NCBI RefSeq assembly: GCF_037975245.1 | Contig: NC_092562.1 | Span: 10,767,001-10,831,000 of the forward strand | From: Apostichopus japonicus | Lineage: Eukaryota; Echinodermata; Holothuroidea; Aspidochirotida; Stichopodidae | Direction of reading: 5' to 3' | DNA: 64,000 bases | Part shown: one piece after another, positions 49,296 through 62,940 of the stretch | How the letters are laid out: each line of letters begins with the position of its first letter | Numbering within the stretch: the first letter of the stretch is position 1 | Translations under genes and position numbers: made by a program | The notes under the pieces: generated by a model | Database searches by the model: none | Seen by the model: the letters and a program-made list of their open reading frames with translations, nothing else | Told to the model about the DNA's origin: nothing

Positions 49296-49835
49296 AAAAT
49301 ACACCACTTTAAAACTTTGAAACGAAGCGCTTCGTATGGCTCGTTAGATCGTTGGAACATAAAATTTGCAAATTATTCAATTTATTTGGATGAGTGCATT
49401 GCGAAATAACCTTTCATGTCAAATACATGGGCTATGTATAACGTATATAATATATATACACCAATCAATTGCTATATAGTGTTGCTATGTTGTAAAACTG
49501 GAAAGTAACCGTCGAAACGTATTAAACTGTGTTAGAAGAATATTATTCAATGTTGGTTAAAGGTATGATCATACTAACTTAATCACATGCAAACATAATT
49601 AAACAGTTATATTAAGTATGGATCGGCTGTTAATAACATCATCGAAAACTAATTAGCTACAAAGACAACTCAACACGTCTTTTTTTCGGCGTATGAGAGC
49701 AGACATTATTGCGCAATGCATTTAATCTCCGTAACCCAATAAAAGTTGCAAACTTGTATAGCTCAGCAATAAAACACGCCATGAAGTGGGAAGTGAACCA
49801 TGCAATGGCTACGGAATGCCAAATGTATCAAAAAT

Positions 49836-50388
49836 GTCCAAAACTATATAAGCATGTCCAAAAAAATATAAGCATGTCCAAAAAAATATAAGCATGTCCA
49901 AAAAAATATAAGCATGTCCAAAAAAATATAAGCATGTCCAAAAAAATATAAGCATGTCCAAATTTATATAAACATATCGAAACTAATATAAGTATGTCCA
50001 AAAATAATATGACCATGCCCAAAATAATATGAGAGTGTCGAAAAATTATATGAACATGTCGAATGTAACTGCTAACTTCAACTTTTTAGTGAACATTTTG
50101 GCATCTGAATTCACGCCATCTGTTGCAAAATATCCAAAAAAATATAAGCATGTCCAAATTTATATAAACATGTCGAAACCAATATGAGTATGTCCAAAAA
50201 TAATGAGAGCATGTCCAAAATAATATAAGAGTGTCGAAAGACTATATGAGCATGTCCAAAATATAAAAAAGTGTCGAAAAATAATACAAAAGTCTCGAGC
50301 GTAACTGCTCGATTCAACTTTGTATTGAACAGTCAGGCGTTTGAATTATACGCCATATGTTCCAAATATCAAACTTTTTATTTTGGTA
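49836..50388 (-). repeat. Hairpin-plus-20-bp-array repeat, copy 2 (inverted)
   Basis: Reverse orientation of the same family. AAAAAATATAAGCATGTCC recurs almost perfectly at 49856-49960, a recent local expansion, and the GGCGT/ACGCC hairpin lies near 50095-50130 and 50330-50360. Confidence 0.85.
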
Positions 50389-51156
50389 TGCTGAAAACAA
50401 AAACACCATATCCAGCGTAACTTAAGACGATATACAGTTCATCCATTACCGTATTAGTGTGTGTGTTAATATTTTAATGATATTTCGATCAAGAACGATT
50501 TTATTTTCGAGGAAATATTAGTTGAGTTGTTTCGTAGCGCGAGTGATCAACCTGGCCCCAAGGTGCTGTAACTATCAGTGAGTTTAATACGAAGAACCAC
50601 TGTGTCCAACATTCCACGCGGTTTAATCAATAATATGTAGTTGGCGAGTTCTTCCCACGTTTCCATCTTGAAATTTAGTTAAAAGGTGAGAGTGAAGATT
50701 AAACGTTGAATACCCCTAACCTAGGCTTAATTTTTTTTAATTCTGGGCTAGTGTCCGACTTCGCCTGGTAACCGTAATTAAGTGTCACAATTTTCCGTTA
50801 AAAAAGTAACACAGTATAGTAGTTCATTTTCACTGCCAACGTACGCATGTGTGATAACTACTGTACGTTGTTAGCGCTTGTGCATGTTGTACGTACTTTC
50901 GCACGTGAACTTCTTTGCCTTCGCAACAATATATGAATAATCTCAGCACCTCTAGGCAGGGCGAAACCACTCACATTACGTAGGGATGTAAAAAGGAAAA
51001 ATGTTAGGTGATGGTCTTGTTTTTACATATTTTGAATTATTTGCGTCACAAAAACAGAAGAATATTTCAATAATATATTGTCATAATGATAACCATTGTG
51101 TCAGTTGATACAAATTACCTCCAAAGAAGGTATTGTAAGCTAATTTTTTTCGACAT

Positions 51157-51712
51157 ACCAATATAAAAGTTCGATATTTGAAACATTTGGCGTGACTTCA
51201 AACGCCAAAATGTTCATAACAAAGTTGAAGTTAGCAGTTACACTCGAGACTTTTATATTATTATTCGACACTCTCATATAATTTTGGGCGTGCTCATATT
51301 ATATTTTGACATACTTATATGTGTTTGGACATGCGCGTATTATTTTGGACATGCTCATATAGTTTTGACATGTCTATATAAATTTGGACATGCTCATATA
51401 AGTTTGGACATGCTTATATTTTTTTGGATATTTTGCAACATATGGCGTAACTTAAAACGCCAAAATGTTCAATACAAAATTGAATTAGGCAGTTACATTT
51501 GTCCCTCTTGTATTATTTTTCGACATTCTTTTAATATGTTGGACATGCTCATATAGTCTTTCGACACTCTCATATTATTTTGGACATGCTCTTATTATTT
51601 TTGGACATACTCATATTAGTTTCGACATGTTTATATAAATTTGGACATGCTTATATTATTTTGGACATGCTTATATTGTTTTGGACATTTTTGAAACGTA
51701 TGGCATGCCGTA
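51157..51712 (+). repeat. Hairpin-plus-20-bp-array repeat, copy 3
   Basis: Same layout as copy 1: hairpins at 51181-51216 and 51436-51470, each followed by 20-bp units with GGACATGCTCAT, ending near GGACATTTTTGAAACGTATG. Homology with copy 1 extends left to about 51085. Confidence 0.85.
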
Positions 51713-51719
51713 AATGGCT

Positions 51720-53015
51720 TTTCTGTTGATTTCCTCTGTTTGGTGTTTTAAATGTTAAACTTCTTTAGCCTGAGACTTTCAAGAAGTTTAAAACACATCC
51801 CCTTCTGGAGTAAAGAAACTTATTTTTTTAGCAAAGTTTGCTAAAAATCACAGATACTTCTTAGTGGATTGCTGTTTCGTTTTCCAGGGATGGGGAAGGG
51901 GGGGGAGGGGTGAATAACGTCTCCAAGATTACCGTATACCCGTGTCCATGTTGCCCTGTCCATGTCACTAGTATAAAGTATCGGCAAAATAATACATGTA
52001 TGTAGAAAGTAGCCTGTGAATTAAGTGGTTTTAATCGGGGCAAGCAGACGAGAACCGGCAGTTTAACCAGACAGCAAAACAGCAGTGTGGTTTCGACGAT
52101 GCTACATGAATAATTTGTATATGAATGTGACACACTAGGCTGTAGGGTATAGCCAGGATGAACAACATACTTCAATATACGTGGTACATAAAAGGAATGA
52201 GATATGAAAAACAATATTCACATTGGCAGCTGATGACTAAGATGGAAACTTTTCTTGTATTCAGCATACAGATTGATCTCTACTAAAGACATCAGGCTTC
52301 TACTCAATGTGGTACACCTACAAGCCGTACATTAAGGAGACGCTGGTCGATTTTTACCCCTGTTGCCAAAGATGTTGGGTCTGGTTTGCCTCTAAAAATT
52401 ATCTAACTAGGCGACACTTAATTTTCGTAACGGCGCCTGGTCATTTCCCCAACGCTACTTCATCCAAATCTAAAGTTTATATTTGGCACCGAATCACGAA
52501 AATTGCAAAATACCGCGGAAAACTTCAACAACGGAAGCAAAGATATAATACCGATGATTCACAATGATATCGTCCATTCCAATAGCAACGTCGTAATACC
52601 AGGGAGGTGCTACTCTAATAGTACAACGTTCATTACACACATATATGTACGGGCATGTTTTCAGCGACGTACATGGCAACTCCAAAAGTTACCAATGGAG
52701 ATTTGGTCGAGACTTCTGATTCTTATCTACGGATGTCCTTAAGCTAATTTCCAATTGCCAACAGCCTCTCAAATTCTTATGTGGCGAAACGCACATGTTA
52801 TCTAATAGGCTGGTCGGTCGGTGGGAGATACGGTAGAATAAAAAACAAGGTTTCCACTAATTGACCACTGGTGACTCCAAATGACCTTTGACCTCCACCA
52901 AAACAATACGATTTGTACTTAACGTGTCACAACTACATACTAAATATGAGATTGGTCCAAGCTTCCCTTGTTGAGGTATCGTGTTTACAAGCAAAGCGTC
53001 ACACACACATGATTG
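51720..53015. other. Intergenic stretch, no gene recognised
   Basis: Short open frames near 52307-52742 show no family motif and no splice-consistent context. Nothing else is recognised. Confidence 0.45.
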
Positions 53016-53017
53016 CC

Positions 53018-53048
53018 GGAGGATCTAAAATACATACATACATACATA
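53018..53048 (+). mobile_element. SINE 3'-end fragment
   Basis: GGAGGATCTAAAATACATAC plus further ATAC repeats equals the tail of the SINE at 63581-63815; everything 5' of it is missing. Confidence 0.65.
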
Positions 53049-53708
53049 ATATGGACTGCCGCCACCAATTATATGCCAACCGAAGAAGACCAAGTTGTTT
53101 TATTTCTAAAAGACAAAGACAACATTTTCTAAGAAAACAAATAAATTAAACCTTCGAGGGGGGGGGGGGGTGGAACGATTCTGCGAAACCACGGCAGGCT
53201 GCGGTTAAAAATCTCTCGGAATAACTGTATACCATTCCGATACATTCACAGACGGTTTTCAATGGGTGTTTTACCCTCTTCTGTGCGGTGGTCGAGACGG
53301 GACATAACGGCAACCGACAATTACATAGATCGATATCTACACAATTTCAGCTCAAAACGAGGATATACGAACAATAGTCTTTTGGCATTGGTAAAAATGA
53401 AACTAAATTGAAGTCACGTGATCATCTCTTCGACTTCTAGTAGGCATAACTGGCCATGTTATATACAATGTGCTGTGTTAACTTACTGTTTATCATAAAA
53501 TATATTTCAAACAATCACATTTTCGAGTTTCATATCGAAGTCAAAACGTTGTGGTTTTATTGCAGCCTTGATTTTCAACTAATATTCAATCCTCACAAAT
53601 AAAACTATCATTAATGATTGGGCAACGTTAGATCCATCAAAAATATGAAAGAATAAACTAAATATTTCTATATTGTCACCTTTTGCTACATAGAGTACCA
53701 GTTCCACT

Positions 53709-53922
53709 ACATTATTATTATTATTATAACTTCTACTACTACTTCTACTACTACTACTACCACTACTGCTATTATTACTACTACTACTACTACTGCTACT
53801 ACTATTACTACTGCTACTATACCGCTATCACTACCACTACCACTGCCACTGCTACTGCTACTACTGCTACTACTACTACTACTACTACTACTACTGCTAC
53901 TATTACTACTACTACTACTATA
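53709..53922. repeat. (TAC)n/(TAT)n trinucleotide tract
   Basis: About 210 bp of ACT/ACC/GCT triplets, open in several frames only because of its composition. Confidence 0.9.
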
Positions 53923-53934
53923 GTCAGTATTGCG

Positions 53935-54400
53935 AAGTTCGCCATACTGCGAAGTTCGGGCACCCTAAGAAATACACGATTTTCACCATGAAAACCTACA
54001 GGAAGAGCCAAATTTCACCAAAAAGTACGAAGCTACAGTTATTTTCTCTCCAAAATGACCCGTGTGCAAGAAATTACTTACATATTTGTCAATAAAATGA
54101 CGAAGATCTATGAAGTCTGTTATAATTACTGAAAGAGCAACAACGCCACCAATTTTTACCAGCGCCACACTGTAGGTTGCGTGGCCGAAATTCGCAATAC
54201 TCTAGCAAGAAATACCAGTTCCACAATCACGAAGAATCTTCTTGGAAAACAACGTGAAAACAGTTTGCAGGAAAGAAAGTTTGGCCGTGTATCGTACTAT
54301 AACAAAATTCTCCCACCATATGAAGTATATTTTCAAATGATTTATACCAGAAGATTTAGTTTTGGGGTGTTTTAAGTCTTAAGTGGGCGAACTTCGAAGT
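53935..54400. mobile_element. Possible element between the two triplet tracts
   Basis: GCGAAGTTCGCC near the left and, inverted, TTCGAAGTTCGCCC near the right suggest terminal repeats of a 470-bp insertion splitting one triplet microsatellite. No target duplication can be tested in such sequence. Confidence 0.35.
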
Positions 54401-54403
54401 CAC

Positions 54404-54664
54404 CATCCTACTACTATTACTACTGCTACAACCGCTATCACTACCACTACCACTGCAACTGCTACTGCTACTACTGCTGCTAATATTACTACTACTACTA
54501 TTACTACTGCTACTACTACTATTACTACTACTACTACTACTATTACTACTACTACTACTACTGTTACTACTACTACTATTACTACTAGTAGTACTGCTAC
54601 TATTACTACCACTACCACTACTACTGACTACCATTACTACCCTTACTAGTAGTACTACTACTAT
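54404..54664. repeat. (ACT)n trinucleotide tract, second
   Basis: About 260 bp of the same triplet type as at 53709. Confidence 0.9.
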
Positions 54665-54756
54665 TCAGTGACTAACAGCGATAAACGGACGCCGAAAATC
54701 TTCTCCATAAGTACCAATGCTTATATCCCGATCAGTTACCATTGAATTGCCCTTAC

Positions 54757-54759
<3 letters not shown>

Positions 54760-54841
<82 letters not shown>
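54760..54841. repeat. (TA)n tract
   Basis: About 82 bp of pure TA alternation followed by CATACATA. Confidence 0.9.
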
Positions 54842-54846
<5 letters not shown>

Positions 54847-55328
54847 CATATACACTGATGCCTTCGACTCTAGGCTTATAGTTTGTGCTGTGTACATCGT
54901 AAAGGCGACTGCTGCTGATGACCAGAGAGCCATAAGGCTGTAACCCCAATAACATATCTCCAAGCTATAACTTTTGTCAATCTCTTTAAGTTTGCAGGAC
55001 TTAGTTCACGGGAACTAACTTAAGACTCAGCAGCAGATTGGTAAAACACAGGTAATACCATCAGCGGCGGCGGACTGGTGCTAAGTTGATACCGGCTAAC
55101 TGAGCCACCTAGCAGCAGTCCGGTTCCGAGGACGGTATGCTGGTCGATCAATCCGCCCCTGCTTCCCACCTTTCAAATGATATCGTACCCCACGTAGTGA
55201 TGGTCGATATTAGTGCCAGTGAGTTTTAGTTTTGCGTAGCCTATGAGACGGTTTTCAAACTCACTCTTCCTCACACCAGGGAGTTGTTATGGAAACTCCC
55301 TGCTCACACGCGAACGCTAGCACGCAAC

Positions 55329-56484
55329 TATGGCAAGCCGTTTTACTTTTTATTCAATATTTAATGATATCTTTAATTATTTGATGATATCATTAAATCA
55401 ATTGTTGATATCAAGAATTCGAATTGTTGATATCATTAAATCAATTAATGATATCATTAATTCGGTTCATTTCTTGATATCAATAATTCATTTAATGATA
55501 TCATTAAATGAATTAGTGATATCAAGAAATGATTTAAAGATATCTGTAAATGTATTTGTGATATGTACATATCACTAATTCGAATTAGTGATATGTACAT
55601 ATCACTTATTCGATTTAATGATATCAACAAATATGACGTCATATTTACTGATATCACTAATTCGAATTAGTGATATGTACATATCATTAATTCGAATTAG
55701 TGATATCATGAAATATGACGTCATATTTACTGATATCACTAATTCGAATTAATGATATGTACATATCACTAATTCGAATTCTTGATATGTACATATCATC
55801 AATTCGAATTAATGATATCATCAAATATGACGTCATATTTACTGATATCATTAATTGGAATTAATGATATGTACATATCACTAATTCGATTTAATGATAT
55901 CAACAAATATGACGTCATATTTACTGATATCATTAATTCGAATTAGTGATATGTACATATCATTAATTCGAATTAATGATATCATCAAATATGACGTCAT
56001 ATTTACTGATATCACTAATTCGAATTAATGATATGTACATATCACTAATTCGAATTAATGATATCAACAAAGATGACGTACATATCAAGAATTCGGCCAT
56101 CTTTAATGATATCATTAAATATGGCCGAATTCGTGATATGTACGTCATATTTGATGATATCATTAATTTAAATACAGATATCTGAAACTGAATTTATGAT
56201 ATCTTGAATTGAATTGTTGATATCTATAATAGTTCATCTATTTTAAGATATCACAAGTTCAATTCTTGATATCAGAAATTTTAATTATGATATCATCAAA
56301 TAAAATAATGATATCAATAATTACCTTGCACCAATTAATGATATCATCAAATATGACGTACATATCATTAAAACAATTTCAGATATCATGAAATAATTCA
56401 TGATATCATTAAATCATTTTTGATATCATTAAATAATTGTTGATATCATTAAATACTGAATAAAAAGTAAAATGGCTTGCCATA
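55329..56484. mobile_element. 1156-bp TIR element built from palindromic modules
   Basis: The ends read TATGGCAAGCCGTTTTAC (left) and inverted TATGGCAAGCCATTTTAC (right), extending as about 40-bp inverted repeats to the first GATATC. The 6-bp flanks CGCAAC are identical (55323-55328, 56485-56490). The interior is a chain of self-complementary words: GATATC about every 22 bp, ATTAATTCGAATTAAT, GATATGTACATATC and AAATATGACGTCATATTT. No protein is encoded; the open frames are by-products. Confidence 0.85.
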
Positions 56485-56784
56485 CGCAACAGCAAAGCGT
56501 TGAGCTGGGTTACCAACAACATTTATGTATTTAAAGGCACAGCTAAGAACATCACAAGGTACAATTGACAACGTTTGCCGCCGGTTCCAAATCTCCACCC
56601 ACCAACTCCTCTCAAGATATGAAAAATATTGGAAAACAGCTAATGAAGTAGCCACAAGTTCCGTGCGGGGATTTTCCTACGGAGTCCATTTTAAACTACA
56701 CTCGGGCATGTTTGTTCTATACTGCACTGTCGTGTCCCGCTTTCAGAGCACTCGTAGTGTCAGTATGAGCATTATGAATACCAT

Positions 56785-56965
56785 GCTGTTATCAGATAAA
56801 GGTTAGGAACTGTCTGTACTGTCAGTACGAGTGCTCTGAAGCATGATATGGGAGGACAGTTTAGAGAGGTTGTAGCATTAGTATCAGATAAAGGTTAGGA
56901 ACTGTTTGTACTGTCAGTACGTGTGCTTTGACGCATGATATGGGGGAGGACAGTTTACACTCTAA
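56785..56965. repeat. Two-copy tandem duplication, 92-bp period
   Basis: ATCAGATAAAGGTTAGGAAC recurs at 56791 and 56883, followed in both by CTGTCAGTACG and GCATGATATGGG. Confidence 0.8.
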
Positions 56966-56969
56966 ATAC

Positions 56970-59347
56970 AAACAAATTTAACAATGTTATCACTTATTGA
57001 CAATAACATTGGTTAATATCTGTCGTAATTTTTACTTTTGTTGCAAGAGCTGACCCAGATCTGCTAGGATATACATACATACGAATCCAGTGTTGACACT
57101 AGCTAAAGCCTTTTGAAAGGGTATCTACTGTTTTCTTATTGTTGGTTGTGTTACGTAATACGTGACGCAAAATGTGCTAATCTTAACCAGATATGCAATA
57201 ACTTTCGTCGAAAAAATGTAATCTGAAGGGAAAATTTAATAACTTTTGACGCAAAATGTAATTATCCTTTAAAAATCGCCATTATATAACTCGTTCAATA
57301 ATTATTACATTTTGAGTCCGAAGTTATTACATTTTCCGTTAAGATCACATTTTGCGGGGGAAGTTATTCACGTCAGGCCTGTATACCGTGGGCATGACGT
57401 CATCATCAAGTTTGCTTCAAAGGAACCCTCCAGGGATTTAACAATGTTTTAAAGGTGAATAACTTGAAACCCGGAATATGTATACCCAGTATCAATCACA
57501 GTTTCATTTCTTTTTGTCACTATGGCATAAACACCCTTATATTCTGCCTAACGTTTTCCTTTCTCTTGGAATATTATAGCATTTTACCTGAATAGTACCC
57601 CATCATCTTCATACTTAAAAGTATTTTTCGTCTTTCTTTTTATTAAATCGCTTCCTTGAAAGGCTCATAAAATTTGATGGTAATCAAGGGAGTAGATCGA
57701 CCCCCCCCCCCTGGTTTTTTCCCGGCTGTGCCCATAGCGTTGTTATGTACGGTACGTGTCGGTATTCCCGTGGACTTGTTAGTTACGTATTGTATTCCTA
57801 ACGTGATGTATTTCCTTACATATAACTCATTTTTTTCATAAACGATATATAGGGATCGTTGGAACAAGAAAACAAAACAAAAATGATGTCATACTGTCAT
57901 GATATCAACATTTCCATCAAACTGGCGATGAACAACAGGAGTAAATGTGAAAAATTGTGGTCGACCCAGGAATCACTGCAGTCTTTCTTGGAACTGCCGA
58001 TAACCATGAAAGAGGAAGGTTGTTTGTTGAAGAAAGCATATATCCCGGATGTGGCACAGTGTGAGCGTGTTCTCATGAAGAACCAACATGTTATTTCAAC
58101 TACGGACTGATACCACCTTGGCCTTTACACTGTGTCAGTGGACAATCAGTACTGATTTACCCTTTCTCGACAAGCTGACAATTGGCCCGGCTATACAAAT
58201 GGTTTTACTCACAGTAAATAGGCCTACATGCCACGTCAATAATGTAAAACCTTGACACGTATTCCTCCAGCATTCCCTCCAAAGCGAAACATATACATTT
58301 AGGAAGTCCTCTTTTATAAAGCGATTTTACAGTGTTCGGTGTTCTGTGTTTTTTTTTATTTTATTTTTTTAAGGAGAGGACTTTGTACCGATAAAGAAGA
58401 TTATCATGCTCAACTAAGAGTAGTGACATAACTTAAACAACGCCCCTTTTGCATTAAATGACATCCACGTTTTTGGGCGGGAAACTACATCCACACATGC
58501 ACGCTAGAACATATACCGGTAGGCCTTTGTATTTTTTTCGATCTATTTGTTTTTGTTACAGCATAAATACTTTATAACAATAAATAAGTGACTATTTATT
58601 TACCGAAACAGAATAACGTATATGGAGACAAGATTAGTTACCAGGCACAATACATCTATAATTCCCACCTGTTTTATTCCCCCCCCCCCATTTCCATATT
58701 TCTCTCATTGTAGTAGTTACAATTGTCTAATTTGTCACTCCTAATCCAGGAGTATTTTTTGGACTCAGATCATAGCATCAAGGGACAAAATGTTTTGGCA
58801 GTATGCTTACATTACAAACACACAATTTTTTTTATTATAAATAATAAAAATAAAACCATTACATTTTATCGCCTTTTTATTGACACTGTAGAGGTGAAGT
58901 ATTACGATTGGAGTAACTCGATGAAGTAGGCTATAAACCACGCCCCCTTTGTATAACATATGACGTCACCTCTTAACGCGAACTACTTCCAGAATAACCG
59001 GTTCAACTTTGGCATACTCACTATAGAAACTTTGTCGGTTGGACGTATTCACGTGGCGGACTATAACGCTGATTTGGAACAACAACAAAAACAAGAAATA
59101 ACTCGAGACTCCTATTTAAGTTCCTAACTATATTGAATAACCAAATAAGAGATTTGAACGGGGTATTGACTATAACAGAAATCAGCGGGGAAAATATCAT
59201 CAAATCTATAGAGAGAGATATTACTTTTTCAAACTTTTCTCAAACCGTGTTAGTTGAACGACAAACGTAGGCCTAACTATTGGAGTTTGTTGTGGTTTTT
59301 GTTCTTCTTTGTCAATTTTTGATCGTGACTGAGACAATTTATCGATC
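56970..59347. other. Intergenic region before the second SLC1 gene
   Basis: It includes a diverged inverted pair around GACGCAAAATGT (57171 and 57241) and ACATTTTG (57309, 57347), perhaps a small MITE. No gene recognised. The promoter of the second SLC1 gene should lie near the right end. Confidence 0.45.
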
Positions 59348-59862
59348 ATGAACGGAGACAAACCAAGCCACGGACTAGAGGATGGTTTCGCGAGCAGCAG
59401 CAGCGAGAGCGGTAGCACGTACGACAGTAGCAGCCAAGGTAGCGGCAGTAAGTGGAGGAAACACATGAACGCGGAGAATATCCTATTGGTCCTCTTGATT
59501 CTGTCCGTGGTGTTCGGCTTCCTGGCAGGATGGGCGATCGGCAAGAATCACGACTTCACCCAGGACGAGATTTACTATATCACCTTCCCCGGTACTTTAT
59601 TCTTGAGTATGCTGAAGATGATGATTATCCCGTTGATCGTGGCTAGTCTGATCAGTAGTCTGGCCTCTCTCGATGCTCAGATGTCGGGCAAGCTAGGCTA
59701 CCGAGCTATCATCTATTACATGTCTACCACGCTCATTGCTGTCTTTCTCGGCATTCTTCTCGTACTCACCATCAAACCAGGCAGCAGAGGAACGTCAGAC
59801 GATTTCGAAGGAGAACCAGAGGATGAAGTCAATGGAGTCTACGCATTCCTGGATCTTATCTT
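59348..59862 (+). CDS. Second SLC1-family transporter gene, exon 1 only (rest beyond window)
   Basis: 171 codons plus two bases: Ser/Gly-rich N-terminus, TM1 (LLVLLILSVVFGFLAGWAIG), DEIYYITFPGTLFLSMLKMM (TM2), SLISSLASLDAQMSGKLG, TM3. It matches exon 1 of the upstream SLC1 gene through the membrane region and ends at the same codon and phase (CTTATCTT before GTAAGT), so the two are tandem duplicates. No FPPN micro-exon was recognised up to 64000; either intron 1 exceeds 4.1 kb or the rest is missing. Confidence 0.93.
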
Positions 59863-62570
59863 GTAAGTATATAACTAGTTTTCCTTCTAAGATTTTTTCT
59901 ATATCTGTTTAAATATGTAATGCTGTATTAATTTTTTATTATGTTCGATGGTATATCTTTTGCGTCACTTAAATATGAACAACAACAAAAAATTAATCTT
60001 ATATCGAGATGCGGCAAGCATGTACTTTTACGTAAAGAAAATTCACCCAAGAAGGGTCGAGAAATAGATCCTGGGCACGAAAACACAAACAACGTGATCC
60101 GCCGCTCTCAACCCCAGTGTCCCCCCCCCACCCGGCTCCTACCCCCTGACCCCAGTGCCCTTACATCGAGACTGTATAACAGCGTACGATGTATGATGTT
60201 GTTACGACAAGCACGTAACTTATTTCTCTTAATGAGGTGGAGGTGGTCATAATTAGCCTCACAAACTAGTAATACCCCAACAACATATATGTCGAACCTC
60301 ATTTCTCGTTGTGTGTGTGGGCAAGTTTGATCAATTTTGTATAACTTTAAACGATGTAACAGCATTGTCACATTGTACTGTAACAAACAGGAACGAATGT
60401 CAACGACGAAAATTAAATTTAAATTTAGTTAGTTCAACTGGTTCTTTGTGTTATTTCTTGTTTCTTTCTAAGCAAAGAAATTAACTCAACTTAGGTCTAA
60501 AATGCATTTCGTTGAAATCCATCTAATCTTCTCACAATTCAGTTGATCAGATATCTTTGATGTTGATAATTTTTTTCGATGCTATTAGATGCTAAAATCC
60601 CATCAAAAATACAGTAGCCCGTTTCAGTTTAACTATATAATCAGGTTTCATTAAAAAAATATTAATATATATATATATCGTTAATATTAAAGATTTTCGG
60701 TTTGGTTTATAGAATATACATATATGTTGCATTAACATTTGATTTAATTTGATTTAATATTTATGTAATTAACTGTTCAAGTTTGATTAATATTAATATG
60801 TTAAAGTGTCTGGATCGGATGAAATGTTGATAATCGAATGGATATATTACGTAACAGTTCTATTCAGGGATATTTCGGTGCCGCAGACATTGGAAGACTT
60901 TTACTGAAGAAGAGCAATATTCCACCTTCATAACTTGTCCCTAACATATATGATTGATTGAATGTAATATGTTCTGACTGGCTAAACTCTCGATTCCTTC
61001 CTCGAATAAATCATAGTATCCAGTAAAACTGTTTTTCATTGTATATATAAGCTTTACTTGATAGGCTATTAGAATATTCTTCTTGATTTATCCTTGACAA
61101 ATAATGCATTCGGAATATTTGCCCAGCTGTGAATATCTCTGTGTATAAAAAATTTATAAAAATATAATGCAACGTTTTTTTGTTGGTAGAAATGATATTT
61201 TCTCCCTCTGTGGGTAAATGATTAAAATATTATCAAACACAAAAATAAAAAGACATTTTCAGCTGAATTACCCTGATAACATCATTCATACTGATGTTGC
61301 CAGATGCATGAACAAAATATCACCAACTTAAAAATTAAAAAATAAAATACAAAAATACAAAGTGAAATGATAATATAGTTTTGAACTAAAGATGCAGAAG
61401 GTTTTTCTGAAACAATCGATATCATAGATGGTGTTTCAATTTTGTTCATTTCCCATCTTCTTTTGAGTTACATTTTGTGGCGGTTGTAACGAAACGTAAA
61501 AAAAAGAAGTTTTGTCACGGCCATTTCGCCGTGACAAAGGTGTATCCGTGTCGGCTATAAGAAACATATGTTACCAATGATTTTTACCCGAATATACACT
61601 TATATGTAGTTTTGGAGAGCAAATTTTCCGTGTGTCGTCCGTAGATTTGCATGGGGTTGATAATCGATAAATCATATGTAATCGATATATTGATATCATC
61701 GATATATAATGTTGACCAACGGTGCTGCATACATATGTAGTCCATATTATCATCGAGTACACATGCCAAAAGTTTCTACTTAATCACAAAAGTTGCATAA
61801 TGCAAGAAACCATATTTCTTACAAGATACGTCCTCTATCATCTAAAACAATTAACTCGTATTCGTAAATTGATATGTTTAGCTAAATTTCTCTGAAATCT
61901 GCGTACTGTGTAAACTTCGGCCACAATCTGGTGTTTCCGTAAAAAAAAAGAAGTTAAAAGTAAAGTCATATGTATACCTATGTAAAATAGAAATATTTTC
62001 TTTCTTTGTGTCGGCCGGAAAGACAGAAATCAGACAACTTTTTAAAGGTTGATAAACGTAAAGCGTAACATGTAATTTATCGGGCCGTTTGTAACCACGT
62101 ATATAGAGATGTCCTTAGATTGAAGGGTTATACGGTATCTATAGAATATCCACAAATATTACATGATTCGATCAGACGGCAACTCAGCAGAAAATTCAAC
62201 TTCCAAAATTTAACTTCCAATTCAAACGTGGTCTCTGTTAAATTCGGCCGACATTCTCGTTTCTATTGACGTCAAGAACGTAACTAAGGAACTACAGAAT
62301 AAACCTGCTTGTATCCTTCAGTTTATGCGTTTGTAAGATTTAAGGGTTAATGAAGCTTTCTTATTTAGGTTTTTACTTATATTCAAAAAAGGTCAGTTTC
62401 AGCTCAAGTAATGAATGAAGTCGAAGTTGTGAATAGTTTCGTTCATTGCGTTTATGATTTACACTAAAAAGTGTCTGAGAAAACATACCACTTTTAGTAA
62501 ATCCCTACTTTTGTTCCAACGTCTTTTGTTTTTGTTTTCTTTAAGAACATATATAAAAAGAAACTAGTAT
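59863..62570. other. Presumed intron 1 of the second SLC1 gene
   Basis: AT-rich, with no exon recognised. A perfect 11-bp hairpin (arms 61511-61521 and 61528-61538, TTTGTCACGGC) stands out. Confidence 0.5.
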
Positions 62571-62572
62571 AG

Positions 62573-62940
62573 ACTGCACTAACGATAATTGTAAGTCCAA
62601 GTTTTCGAAACTGAAATTTACAAAGTTTTTAACGTAACTTATTATATATCACATAGGTTTCGTAAAATTACCGAAACAGAAATGGATTACAAGACACGAA
62701 TAGCTATACTTTATAACTGCACTAATCATAATTTCAAGTCCAACTTTTCGTAACTGTGAAATTTAGAAAGTTTCAACGTCAAGTTTTTTATATTTCACAG
62801 AGGTTTCGTAAAATTACCATAACAGAAATGGATAACAAGACACGAATACTATATAACTGCAATATACTATATATATATAACTGCACTAATCATAATTTCA
62901 AGTCCAAGTTTTCGAAACTGAACTTTTACAAAGTTTAACG
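62573..62940. repeat. Three-copy tandem repeat, about 143-163 bp
   Basis: ACTGCACTAATCATAATTTC (first copy ACGATAATTG) recurs three times, each followed by AAGTCCAA.TTTTCG and AAGTTT.AACGT. Confidence 0.8.

Noticed and set aside
53683-54649. Thr- or Val-rich and Ser-rich open frames
   Set aside because: Low-complexity triplet tracts read in different frames.
55330-56185. Ile/Ser-rich open frames in the palindrome-module element
   Set aside because: Present on both strands because the modules are self-complementary; no codon bias or conserved motif.
57859-58110. 83-residue plus-strand open frame
   Set aside because: No recognisable domain, no splice context and no neighbour support; left unannotated.
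61511-61538. Rho-independent terminator-like hairpin
   Set aside because: Perfect 11-bp stem, but in an animal intron and without a functional context; probably a chance or repeat-derived palindrome.
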